DNA of 64,000 nt, taken from JANPIX01 sp031425195 (GTDB taxonomy: Bacteria; Pseudomonadota; Alphaproteobacteria; Rhodobacterales; Rhodobacteraceae). Both the position numbers and the translations under genes were made by a program. Positions 24,970-33,973 of this stretch are shown here, in pieces; within the stretch, counting starts at the first letter, position 1; every line of letters starts with the position of its first letter. The notes under the pieces were generated by a model. It did not search any database. It was not told the DNA's origin and saw only the letters and a list, made by a program, of their open reading frames with translations. Location of the stretch: positions 205,121-269,120 of the forward strand of contig JANPIX010000026.1 in NCBI GenBank assembly GCA_031425195.1, given 5' to 3'.

Positions 24970-26802
24970 CTATGTGACCTTGGTCGTAGGGGCGGCGGGG
25001 GAAACCGGGTCGGGGGCAAGGGGCAGCGTGACCCAGAATACGGTGCCCCGGCCCACCACGGACCGCAGGCCAAGCCCGTGGCCCAGAACGGAACAGGCCC
25101 GGTCTACGATGGCCAGACCAAGCCCCATGCCTTCGGATGCCGAGGCAGGCGCATCAAGGCGGTGGAATTCCTTGAAGATGTTGGCCTGTTCCGCCAGCGG
25201 TATGCCGATGCCGGTATCCCAGACCTCGATCCGCGCCTGCGTGGCTGCACGCCGCACGCCCACCAAGACACGGCCCTGCGCGGTATAGCGAAGGGCATTG
25301 CCGATCAGGTTCTGCACGATGCGGCGCAGATAGGCGGGGTCGGTGGCCACCCTGACGGCCGAAGGGCGGATGGTGAGACGCAACCCCTTGGCCGCCGCAA
25401 TCGCGCCGAACTGATCGCGCAGCGGGCCAAAAATCCGGTCAATCTCTACCGGGCCAACCGAGGTGGCCGCCTGACCGATTTCCAGTTTCGACATGTCCAG
25501 AAGGGCTGCCAGCAGATCATCGACGGAATCGAGCGCGACCTGCGCCTTGTGCAGGGCACTTCGTGCCGCATCGTCGCGGCTGTCTTCGGCAACCGAGGCG
25601 ATGAACAGTTTGGCCGCCGACAGCGGTTGGAGCAGATCATGGCTTGCCGCCGCGACAAAGCGCGAGCGGCTTTTGTGGGCGCGTTCGGCATCGGCCAGCG
25701 CGTCTTCCAGCTCGTTGGTGCGGGCGGCAACCCGCGCCTCCAGCGTTTCATTCGCGGCACTGAGTGCGGCGATGGCGCGGCGTTCTGCCGTGATGTCCGA
25801 AAAGCTGAGCACAAAGCCACCGTCGGGCATTTCCTGACCGAAGGCCGACAGGATCAGATCAGGGCGGCGCGTCATCTCGAAACTCAGGGGCGCGCGGCCC
25901 GGGCCGTTCTGCACCCATGCCACCAGATCGCGCGGGCCAAGACCGGGGCCAAAACGCGCGTCGGCGCGAAACCGGGACAACAGGCTGTCGAAATCCTGAC
26001 CAAGGCGGAGCCTGTGCGGGGGAATGGCCATCAGCGTGGCAAGGCGCTGGTTCCAGCCGACAAGGCGGGCGGCACTGTCAAAGATGCAGACCCCCTGTGC
26101 CAGATGTTCGAGCGTGGCGCGGATCATGCTTGCCTGCGTGTCGAGCATGCGGCCGCGTTCCTGCCGTTCCAGCCGGATCAGATCGGTTACATCGGTTTGC
26201 AGGATCACCGTGCCGCCGTCTGATGTGCGGTGTTCACTGATCTGCAGCCAGCGGTCGCCGGTCAGGCGGACATTGAACATGACGTGGTTGTCCTGATGCC
26301 GCCGGGTGCGCAGCATCACCCAATCCTGCGCCGTATCGCCTTCGGGCAGTTCAAGATGGCGGGACAGGCTGACAAGCTGCACATAGGTGTCGAAGGTCAG
26401 GCCGGGTTTGAGCGCCGCGCGCACATCCGACATCTGCAGGCCAAAGCGGGCGTTGCACATGACCAGAACATCGGACGCGTCGAACAGGGCGAACCCTTCC
26501 TGCACAGCCTCGATCGCGTCGGCAAGGTTGCGGCGGGCGCGTTCCGTCTGTTCGTTGGCCCCGGCAAGCCGCAGGTTGCTTTGATCAAGCAGCGTCAGCG
26601 CGGTATCGAGTTCGCGGGTGCGCGCGCCAACCTGATCTTCCAGCAGCGCCGCGCGTTGAAACTGGGCATAGGCGGCCCCGCTGTCATCGGTGATCTGTTC
26701 CACGCGGCGCATCAGCGCCTCGGCGATGGTCAGCAGTTTTTCGTTCTGGCGTTCCAGCGGGTCGGTCGGATTGATGAGGCTGTGGTTGAGGTGCGGTGCC
26801 AT
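24970..26802 (-). CDS. PAS-domain histidine kinase (NahK-like)
   Basis: A 610-residue cytosolic sensor kinase without transmembrane helices. The N-terminal 110 residues look like coiled coil (VEQITDDSGAAYAQFQRAALLEDQV and following), then two PAS-type segments (AIEAVQEGFALFDASDVLV and LEHLAQGVCIFDSAARLVGW). The phospho-acceptor box is ASHDLLQPLSAAKLF (His about 388), then an ATPase domain with N-box GNALRYTAQG and GMGLGLAIVDRAC. No receiver domain. One base separates it from the FIST gene stop. In Pseudomonas, NosP (a FIST protein) controls the kinase NahK; the arrangement here is similar. Confidence 0.88.
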   Translation of the reverse strand: MAPHLNHSLINPTDPLERQNEKLLTIAEALMRRVEQITDDSGAAYAQFQRAALLEDQVGARTRELDTALTLLDQSNLRLAGANEQTERARRNLADAIEAVQEGFALFDASDVLVMCNARFGLQMSDVRAALKPGLTFDTYVQLVSLSRHLELPEGDTAQDWVMLRTRRHQDNHVMFNVRLTGDRWLQISEHRTSDGGTVILQTDVTDLIRLERQERGRMLDTQASMIRATLEHLAQGVCIFDSAARLVGWNQRLATLMAIPPHRLRLGQDFDSLLSRFRADARFGPGLGPRDLVAWVQNGPGRAPLSFEMTRRPDLILSAFGQEMPDGGFVLSFSDITAERRAIAALSAANETLEARVAARTNELEDALADAERAHKSRSRFVAAASHDLLQPLSAAKLFIASVAEDSRDDAARSALHKAQVALDSVDDLLAALLDMSKLEIGQAATSVGPVEIDRIFGPLRDQFGAIAAAKGLRLTIRPSAVRVATDPAYLRRIVQNLIGNALRYTAQGRVLVGVRRAATQARIEVWDTGIGIPLAEQANIFKEFHRLDAPASASEGMGLGLAIVDRACSVLGHGLGLRSVVGRGTVFWVTLPLAPDPVSPAAPTTKVT

Positions 26803-26803
26803 G

Positions 26804-27946
26804 TCATCGCCCCGGCGGGTAAAGGGCCACGCCCGTCATCGTCTGGTTGACGTGCATCGCGTTCAACTGTTCGCCGTAGGTGGAAAACCCGGTGACGCGG
26901 TGCTGGCGGAGCAGGTCAGAGATGGCCCCAGTCATCTGTTTCTCCATCGCCTCCATCCGGCGCAGGATGCAGTCGGCGGCGAGAATGGCCAAGGGCGCAC
27001 CTTCGGTGGACAGGGCGGAAAGTTCGCGGTCCAGATGGGCCACCATGTTCTGCGGTTCGGCCACTGTCAGGACCAGCCCTTCGTCGATGGCGGAAAAAAA
27101 GATCAGATCGCCGTTGGCCGCGACACGCTGGATCGCGCGCACATGATGCGTGCCGCCGATCCGCACGACAAGAGGATGGGCCGCGAAGGTGAAAGTGGTC
27201 AGTTGGGCGGGGTCTTTGCCCAAGAGGCGGGCGTATTCGCGGGCAGCGGGTTCCGCATTGATCTGGCGGACGATGCGGCGGCGGGGGTCGGCCTCGGTGA
27301 CCACCATGCGGCGGTCGGTAGGCAGAAGGTGATCAAGGTTGAACACGCGGGCGCGGCAATCGGAGCGGATCATCGCGAGGACGGCGGCATTCCGATGCAA
27401 TTTGCCGCCGTGCAGGATGAACGTCTCGCGAAAGCGGGTGCCATCCCCCGCCGAACCGCCGAACATGGGAACCGGCCCCATGCCGAGTGCGAGAGCCGAG
27501 GTCAGTTCATCTTCGCGGACCGACAGGCCGTCCACCATCAGAAACGCGAATTCATGGGCAAAGTCCGGTCTGTGCAGCGCAAGGTTCTGGCGCGACCGGA
27601 TCAGGCTGCCGATCATGCCCTGCCTGTCGATCGCGCCAAGATCGGCGAAGAACAGCACATCTGCCGCAAAATGCGCGCGTGACAGGCCAACCGCCACCAC
27701 CTGCCCTTCGGCATAGCCTTCGGCCGAAATCTCGCCCGCCGTGGTGCAGCCGATCAGCGTCACGCCATTGAAGGCGCGGGTCAGGGACTGCGTCAACAGC
27801 GGCAGGTCAGCCTCGGGCGACAGGAACAGGATCACGACGGCAAACGGCCCCGGGCCAAGTGCATAACGTAGTTTCTGGGCGGCGTCGGGGTCCTGCGCCG
27901 ATACATGGGCGCGGGCCACGATCTCGGTCTGGGGGGTGGGGGTCAT
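26804..27946 (-). CDS. FIST-domain sensory protein (NosP-like)
   Basis: A 380-residue FIST N/C-terminal protein. The N-terminal FIST part shows FNGVTLIGCTTAGEISAEGY, the most recognisable segment of the family; the middle has VPMFGGSAGDGTRF and the C-terminal part VARNG-like VAANGDLIFF and CILRRMEAMEK. FIST proteins bind small ligands; some (NosP) bind haem and sense nitric oxide, while others may sense amino acids. A haem ligand cannot be assigned here. The gene lies between the response regulator and the kinase, so its product should regulate that kinase. Confidence 0.85.
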   Translation of the reverse strand: MTPTPQTEIVARAHVSAQDPDAAQKLRYALGPGPFAVVILFLSPEADLPLLTQSLTRAFNGVTLIGCTTAGEISAEGYAEGQVVAVGLSRAHFAADVLFFADLGAIDRQGMIGSLIRSRQNLALHRPDFAHEFAFLMVDGLSVREDELTSALALGMGPVPMFGGSAGDGTRFRETFILHGGKLHRNAAVLAMIRSDCRARVFNLDHLLPTDRRMVVTEADPRRRIVRQINAEPAAREYARLLGKDPAQLTTFTFAAHPLVVRIGGTHHVRAIQRVAANGDLIFFSAIDEGLVLTVAEPQNMVAHLDRELSALSTEGAPLAILAADCILRRMEAMEKQMTGAISDLLRQHRVTGFSTYGEQLNAMHVNQTMTGVALYPPGR

Positions 27947-27955
27947 AACCCTGCC

Positions 27956-28636
27956 CTAACCGTTTTCCGGCATCAGGGACGTAAAGCTCGCCTCGTTCGC
28001 CATCAGAACCGCCTGCGTGCGGCTTTGCACGCCCAGTTTGCGCATGATGGCGGTGACATGCGCCTTGACGGTGGTTTCGGCGATGGTCAGATCAAAGGCA
28101 ATCTGTTTGTTCAGGCGGCCTTCGCAGATCAGTTGCAGGATGCGGGATTGCTGGCGCGTCAACAGCGCGAGCCGTTCCAGCGCCACTTCGCGGGGGGTGG
28201 CGGGGGCAGTGGGATCGGCTGCGGGGACATAGCCTTCGGGGACATAGATCTCGCCCCGGCGCACGGCATCAAAGGCGGCGCGCAAAACTTCGCGGCGGGC
28301 GGATTTGGGAACGAACCCGGCGGCCCCGGCGCGCAGGGCGGCCCCGACCACGCGGTTGTCGGCAAGGCTGGACACCACGACGATGGGCACCGCACCCACC
28401 GCACCCTTGAGGCGGATCAGACCGTCAAGACCGCTGACATCGGGCAGGTTCAGATCAAGCACCACCACATCGGGCGGGCCAAGGCTGTCGATCCGGTCAA
28501 GCGCCGCGCCAAGCCTGTCCACCGTATCGACGCGGGCAATCCCCGCCACGGCGCGCAGCGTCATGGCGAGGGCGTCGCAGAACAGGGGGTGGTCATCGAC
28601 GATGAGGGCGGACTGGAACGATCTGCTGTTTGTCAT
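27956..28636 (-). CDS. NarL/LuxR-type response regulator
   Basis: A 226-residue two-domain regulator. Receiver: acidic pair DDHPLF at the N-terminus, phospho-acceptor Asp61 in VVVLDLNLPDVSG, and conserved VVVSSLAD and GFVPKSA. The LuxR-type DNA-binding domain follows at about 145–210 (LTRQQSRILQLICEGRLNKQ then AETTVKAHVTAIMRKLGV). First of a run RR–FIST–kinase–coxGSLM, so it probably controls expression of this run and perhaps other genes. Its cognate kinase is almost certainly the PAS kinase two genes on. Confidence 0.92.
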   Translation of the reverse strand: MTNSRSFQSALIVDDHPLFCDALAMTLRAVAGIARVDTVDRLGAALDRIDSLGPPDVVVLDLNLPDVSGLDGLIRLKGAVGAVPIVVVSSLADNRVVGAALRAGAAGFVPKSARREVLRAAFDAVRRGEIYVPEGYVPAADPTAPATPREVALERLALLTRQQSRILQLICEGRLNKQIAFDLTIAETTVKAHVTAIMRKLGVQSRTQAVLMANEASFTSLMPENG

Positions 28637-28688
28637 GGGACAAGATTAGCGCCCCATGTGCCTTGGCCGCAATCGTCTTGTCATCACG

Positions 28689-30320
28689 TCAGGTGATCAC
28701 GTCGGGCTGGTCGCGTCCTGTAAACTCCGCGATCCGCGCCAGATGTTGTGCGGCGCGGATGATGGGGGCCAATGCGGTTTGCGGATCAAGGCCGAAATGG
28801 CGGGGGTCAGCCTCGTACCGTTCCAGATAAAGCCGCAAGGTGGCCCCTTCGGTGCCGGTGCCCGAAAGGCGCAGCACGATGCGGCTGCCATCCTGAAACA
28901 GGATGCGCACGCCCTGCCCGCGACTGACCGAGCCATCCACCGGATCGGTATAGGCGAAATCGTCGGCGGCATCGATGACCATCCCTTCCACCGTCTGCCC
29001 GGCGAGCGTGGGGAGCGTCGCGCGCAGCGCCGCCATCATGGCATCGGCCTTGTCGGTGGCAATCGCCTCGAAATCGTGGCGGCTGTAGAAGTTGCGGCCA
29101 AAGGCAGACCAGTGCGAGGCCAGAATGTCGGCCACCGGTTCATCGCGCACGGCCAGAATGTTGAGCCACAGAAGAATTGCCCAAAGCCCGTCCTTTTCGC
29201 GCACATGGTCGGAGCCGGTGCCAAAGCTTTCCTCGCCGCAAATCGTGGCGCGACCTGCGTCCAGCAGATTGCCAAAGAATTTCCAGCCTGTCGGCGTTTC
29301 GAAACTGGGGATGTTCAGGGCGGCGGCGACGCGGTCGGCGGCGGCACTTGTGGGCATCGACCGGGCGATGCCCTTCAGGCCGCTGCGATACCCCGGTGCA
29401 AGGGTCGCGTTTGCGGCAAGAACGGCAAGACTGTCGGACGGGCTGACATAGATGCCGCGACCGACCACCATGTTCCGGTCGCCGTCGCCATCCGAGGCCG
29501 CGCCGAAATCGGGGCCGCCGGGCGAAAACATCTCGTCCATCAGCGCCTTGGCCCAGGTGGGATTAGGGTCGGGATGCATGCCGCCGAAATCGGGCAGCGG
29601 CGTGGCGTTGACCACGGTGCCCCTTTCCGCGCCAAGCCGGCGTTCCAGAATTTCGACGGCATAGGGGCCGGTCACGGCGCACATGCTGTCCATGCGCATG
29701 CGGAAGCCGCCTGCGAACATGGCGCGGATGGCGTCGAAATCGAACAGCGTTTCCATCAGGGCGGCATAGTCGGCCACCGGATCAACGACATCGACGATCA
29801 TGCCGTCGAGCGTGACCTGCCCGATGCGGCCCAGATCAATGTCGGGCGCATCCGACATGCGGTAGGCGGAAATCGTTTGCGTGACGGCGAACATCGCCTC
29901 GGTCACCTGTTCGGGGGCGGGGCCACCGTTGGGCATGTTGAACTTGATGCCGAAATCCTCGTCCACGCCGCCGGGGTTGTGGCTGGCCGACAGGATGATG
30001 CCGCCGTCCGTCTTGTTCAGGCGGATCAGGTGGCTGGCTGCCGGTGTGGACAGGATCGCCCCCTGCCCCACGATGACGCGCGCGGCACCGTTGGCTGCCG
30101 CCATCTTCAGGATGATCTGGACCGCCTGATCGTTGAAAAAGCGGCCATCCCCGCCCAGAACAAAGGTCTTGCCCGTGGCCCCGCCGATGGCATCAAAGAT
30201 CGCTTGTACGAAATTCGCAAGATAATGCGGCTCCATGAACACGCGGGTCTTCTTGCGCAGGCCGGAGGTGCCCGGCTTTTGCCCGGCGATGGGCTGGGTG
30301 GGAATGGTCTGATGGGTCAT
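28689..30320 (-). CDS. pgm: Phosphoglucomutase (alpha-D-glucose-specific)
   Basis: Interconverts glucose 6-phosphate and glucose 1-phosphate, feeding or draining glycogen. 543 residues. Opens GTSGLRKKTRVF, the substrate-phosphate site; the phosphoserine loop is ILSASHNPGG, metal-binding SDGDGDRNMVV, sugar-binding GEESFGTGSDH, and a C-terminal RLSGTGTEGATLRLY phosphate-binding loop. The start codon at 30320 overlaps the glgX stop (ATGA), showing coupling. Last gene of the glg operon. Confidence 0.95.
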   Translation of the reverse strand: MTHQTIPTQPIAGQKPGTSGLRKKTRVFMEPHYLANFVQAIFDAIGGATGKTFVLGGDGRFFNDQAVQIILKMAAANGAARVIVGQGAILSTPAASHLIRLNKTDGGIILSASHNPGGVDEDFGIKFNMPNGGPAPEQVTEAMFAVTQTISAYRMSDAPDIDLGRIGQVTLDGMIVDVVDPVADYAALMETLFDFDAIRAMFAGGFRMRMDSMCAVTGPYAVEILERRLGAERGTVVNATPLPDFGGMHPDPNPTWAKALMDEMFSPGGPDFGAASDGDGDRNMVVGRGIYVSPSDSLAVLAANATLAPGYRSGLKGIARSMPTSAAADRVAAALNIPSFETPTGWKFFGNLLDAGRATICGEESFGTGSDHVREKDGLWAILLWLNILAVRDEPVADILASHWSAFGRNFYSRHDFEAIATDKADAMMAALRATLPTLAGQTVEGMVIDAADDFAYTDPVDGSVSRGQGVRILFQDGSRIVLRLSGTGTEGATLRLYLERYEADPRHFGLDPQTALAPIIRAAQHLARIAEFTGRDQPDVIT

Positions 30321-32431
30321 GGCGGCCCTTCCTTTGTTGCGGGCGTAAAGACAAGAATGGCATTGGCAGGCACGTTCAACCCGGGTTTCCACGGGGCGTC
30401 TGGCACCTCGGGCTGGGTGGTGTTCAGGATAAGGGTCCAATTCACCACCGATTCTGGAAGCGACAGCGGAACGGCAGGCCCGGTGTTGAACACGGCAAAG
30501 ATGATATCGTTCGCATCCGGGCCTTCGGCGGCCATGCGGAGTTCGACACAAAGACAGCGGAAGGCCGGGTCGTGCCATTCGCCAGAGGTGACGGTGGCCC
30601 CGTCCGCGCGCCGCCAGATCACATCGGGAAGGCCGTCGCCGGGGCGTTTGCGGCCATGCAGGAACCGCTTTTGCCGCAGCACCGGATGGGCGCGCCGCAG
30701 CGATGTCAGCCGCGCCAGGAATCTTTGCAGGCCCGCATCGGGTGTGGCCCAGTCAAGCCATGACACTTCGTTATCCTGCGCATAGGCGTTGTTGTTGCCC
30801 TGCTGGCTGTGGCCCAATTCGTCACCTGCAAGGATCATCGGCACGCCCTGACTGAGGAACAGGGTTGCCAGAAGGTTGCGTTTGCGCAAGCCGCGCGCCG
30901 CCCGCACCAGCGTATCCGCCGTCGGGCCTTCGATGCCCAGATTGTCGGAGTAATTGTCGGAATGACCGTCGCGGTTGTCTTCGCCGTTGCCCAGATTGCG
31001 CTTGACGGTAAAGCTGACCAGATCTTCCAGCGTGAAGCCATCATGGCTTGTGATGAAATTGACCGAGGCCGTGGCCCCGCGTCCGCCCTTGTCGAAATGA
31101 TCGGCCGAGCCGAGCAAGCGCCCGGCGAAATCGGGCATCATGCCCGCGTCCCCGCGCCAGACCCTGCGGATGCCGTCGCGATACTTGTCGTTCCATTCGC
31201 GGAAGGGATGGGGATAATTGCCAAGCTGATAGCCCCCCGGCCCGATATCCCAGGGTTCTGCAATCAGTTTGACGCGGCCAAGGACCGGGTCCTGACGGAT
31301 CGCGTCAAAGAAGCCGCCGTTGGGATCAAAGCCATGCGCCTCGCGCCCAAGGGTGCTGGCCAGATCAAAGCGGAAGCCATCGACATGAAACACGTCGACC
31401 CAATGGCGCAGGCTGTCCATCACCATGCGCAAGACCATGGGATGCGTCAGGTTCACCGAATTGCCCGTGCCCGCATCATTCACATAGTGCCGCCCGCCGC
31501 CTGTGAGACGGTAGTAGCTCGCGTTGTCCAGCCCCCGCCAGCTGAGCGTGGGGCCGTATTCATCGCCTTCGCCGGTGTGGTTGTAGACGACATCAAGCAG
31601 CACTTCGATGCCCGCTGTGTGATAGCGGCGCACCATCTGTTGCAGTTCCCAGACGGCCCCTTTGGTCATGTAGCGCGGTTCGGGCGCAAAGAAGGACAGC
31701 GTCTGATAGCCCCAGTAGTTCTTGAGCCCGCGAGTGACGAGGAACCGGTCGTCCATGAAAGCGTGCACCGGCAAAAGTTCGATGGCCGTCACACCCAGCT
31801 TTTGCAGGTGCGCGATCACCGCATCGGAGGCCATTCCCAGATAGCTGCCGCGCAGGCCGCGTTCGACACCGGGGTGAAGCTGTGTGAGGCCTTTGACATG
31901 CGCCTCGTAGATCACAGATTCGTCCATTGGCACGTCAGGGGGTTGATCCGTGCCCCAGTTGAATGAAGTATCCACCACCACGGATTTTGGCACCGCAAAG
32001 GCGCTGTCGCGGGTGTCGAACGACAGATCGCCACGCGGGCTGCCCACCTTGTAACCCATCAGGGCATCGGACCATTTCAGACGCCCCGACAACTGCCCGG
32101 CATAGGGATCGATCAACAGCTTGTTGGGGTTGAAGCGGTGCCCCGCCTCGGGCTGATAGGGGCCGTAGGCGCGAAAGCCATACAGGCTGCCCGGTGTCAG
32201 ACCGCCGACATACAGATGCCAGACATCGCCATCCCGCTGCGTCAGGGGAAGGCGGACCAGTTCCTTGCGGCCATCGGGCGCGAAAAGGCACAGGTCGATG
32301 CGTTCCGCATGGGCGGAAAACACGGCAAAGTTGACGCCGTCACCGTCAAAGCTGGCCCCAAGAGGCCAGGGTTTTCCGGGGCCTACAGCATGGCCCGACA
32401 ATCGCTGCGGCAGAGCGGCCAGTGGCACCAT
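30317..32431 (-). CDS. glgX: Glycogen debranching enzyme
   Basis: GH13 enzyme that hydrolyses alpha-1,6 branches of phosphorylase-trimmed glycogen. 704 residues: an N-terminal CBM48-like domain (WPLGASFDGDGVNFAVFSAHA), then the barrel with nucleophile in VDGFRFDLASTLGRE, acid/base in LIAEPWDIGPGGYQ, and the third carboxylate in FITSHDGFTLEDLVSF. The ATG at 32431 shares one base with the glgA stop (TGATG). Between glgA and pgm. Confidence 0.95.
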   Translation of the reverse strand: MVPLAALPQRLSGHAVGPGKPWPLGASFDGDGVNFAVFSAHAERIDLCLFAPDGRKELVRLPLTQRDGDVWHLYVGGLTPGSLYGFRAYGPYQPEAGHRFNPNKLLIDPYAGQLSGRLKWSDALMGYKVGSPRGDLSFDTRDSAFAVPKSVVVDTSFNWGTDQPPDVPMDESVIYEAHVKGLTQLHPGVERGLRGSYLGMASDAVIAHLQKLGVTAIELLPVHAFMDDRFLVTRGLKNYWGYQTLSFFAPEPRYMTKGAVWELQQMVRRYHTAGIEVLLDVVYNHTGEGDEYGPTLSWRGLDNASYYRLTGGGRHYVNDAGTGNSVNLTHPMVLRMVMDSLRHWVDVFHVDGFRFDLASTLGREAHGFDPNGGFFDAIRQDPVLGRVKLIAEPWDIGPGGYQLGNYPHPFREWNDKYRDGIRRVWRGDAGMMPDFAGRLLGSADHFDKGGRGATASVNFITSHDGFTLEDLVSFTVKRNLGNGEDNRDGHSDNYSDNLGIEGPTADTLVRAARGLRKRNLLATLFLSQGVPMILAGDELGHSQQGNNNAYAQDNEVSWLDWATPDAGLQRFLARLTSLRRAHPVLRQKRFLHGRKRPGDGLPDVIWRRADGATVTSGEWHDPAFRCLCVELRMAAEGPDANDIIFAVFNTGPAVPLSLPESVVNWTLILNTTQPEVPDAPWKPGLNVPANAILVFTPATKEGPP

Positions 32432-33858
32432 CACTGGATCAGGCCCGCATACAGGGCGGCATAGGCGGCGGCACTGGCATCCCAGCCGACAGGATGGGCC
32501 ATGGCGTTCTTTTGCAACCGGGACCATTGCGGTTTGTCAGCGTAAAGCACCAACAACTGGCGCAGCGCCTGACCAAAGGCCGTGGCGTCGGTCGGGTGGA
32601 ACTGGATGCCCGTGGCCACCCCGGCGGCCAGACCCGCCGGATTGGCGGGGATCACCGTATCGGCCAGCCCGCCGGTGGAGGCGACGACAGGCACGGTACC
32701 GTAGCGCAGCCCGTACATCTGCGTCAGGCCGCAGGGTTCGAACCGCGATGGCACGAGAACCGCATCCGCACCTGAAAACATCCGGTGGCTTAGCCCTTCA
32801 TCATAACCGATGCGGACGGCGACGCGGCCCGGATGTGCTGTGGCAAGCGCCTGCATCGCGTCTTCCAGCGCCGGGTCGCCGGAGCCGAGGATCAGCAGCC
32901 CGCCCCCGCCTGCGATGAAATCGGGCAGGACGGCGGGGATCAGATCAATCCCTTTCTGATCTGTCAGGCGGCTGACGATGATGGCAAGGGGGCCGGGAAC
33001 GTCCACCCCGAATTCTGCGCAAAGCGCGGCGCGGGCGGTGGCTTTGCCGGCCATCTTGCGGGCGGAATAGGGGATGGGTTCCGCCTCGGGCGACCAGACG
33101 GCGGTATCGACGCCGTTCAGGATGCCGAGAACCTTGTCTGCACGGGCGGCGATGACACCTTGCAACCCCATGCCGAATTCGACCCGCATCAGTTCTGACG
33201 CATAGGTGGGCGATACCGTGGTGATGGCATCCGCCGTGATCAGGCCCGCCTTGAGGGATGACAGACCACCGTAGTATTCCAGCGCGCCGGGGTGGAACTG
33301 ATAGGACGGCAGGCGCAGTGCGCCCAGCATCGAGACGGGTGCCCAGCCTTGAAACGCAATGTTGTGGACGGTGATAACGGAACGCACATCGGTCGGGCCG
33401 CCATAGGCCAGATAGGCCGGGGCAAACCCGCCCTGCCAGTCATGCGCGTGCAGAACCTGCGGGCGCCAGCCATCCGACAGCCCTTCGCGGGCGATGCGCG
33501 CGGCCACCCATGACAAGGCGGCAAAGCGCACCGCATTGTCGGGCCAATCGCCCGCCGGGCCGGAATAGGGCCCGCCATCGCGGTCATACAGATGTGGCGC
33601 TTCGAGCAGGAGGACGGACATCCCATTCACCGAAGCGGCCAGCACCCGCCCTGGCCCGCCAAAAAGATCGGCGTCGGCGAACACCTCGACAGCGTTTGCC
33701 AGATGGGCGCGCACGGCGCGGTAGGCGGGCATCAGCACGCGCATGTCCCAGCCCTTGGCGGCCAGCGCACCGGGAAGCGCGCCCACCACATCGGCCAGCC
33801 CGCCGGTTTTCAACAAGGGCACACATTCCGATGCCACTGACAACACGCGCCCCTGCAT
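32431..33858 (-). CDS. glgA: Glycogen synthase (ADP-glucose-dependent)
   Basis: GT5 glucosyltransferase that lengthens alpha-1,4 glucan chains from ADP-glucose. 475 residues: VLSVASECVPLLKTGGLADVVGALP carries the K-x-G-G-L ADP-glucose site near the N-terminus (given here in parts: ECVPLLKTGGLADV), and the C-terminal domain has PSRFEPCGLTQMYGLRYG and STGGLADTV. The ATG at 33858 follows AAGAAGGAGCGG. A 115-base spacer to glgC contains a small G5/C5 hairpin (33941–33957). Confidence 0.95.
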   Translation of the reverse strand: MQGRVLSVASECVPLLKTGGLADVVGALPGALAAKGWDMRVLMPAYRAVRAHLANAVEVFADADLFGGPGRVLAASVNGMSVLLLEAPHLYDRDGGPYSGPAGDWPDNAVRFAALSWVAARIAREGLSDGWRPQVLHAHDWQGGFAPAYLAYGGPTDVRSVITVHNIAFQGWAPVSMLGALRLPSYQFHPGALEYYGGLSSLKAGLITADAITTVSPTYASELMRVEFGMGLQGVIAARADKVLGILNGVDTAVWSPEAEPIPYSARKMAGKATARAALCAEFGVDVPGPLAIIVSRLTDQKGIDLIPAVLPDFIAGGGGLLILGSGDPALEDAMQALATAHPGRVAVRIGYDEGLSHRMFSGADAVLVPSRFEPCGLTQMYGLRYGTVPVVASTGGLADTVIPANPAGLAAGVATGIQFHPTDATAFGQALRQLLVLYADKPQWSRLQKNAMAHPVGWDASAAAYAALYAGLIQ

Positions 33859-33973
33859 CTGGCCGCTCCTTCTTTTGTCCGAACCGATCCGGTGATCGTG
33901 ACCGGGTTTTGTCACAGGCACAAGAAGCCCGGCCTTGGAAGGGGGCGATGGTCCCCCGCCAAAGTATCGCCTG

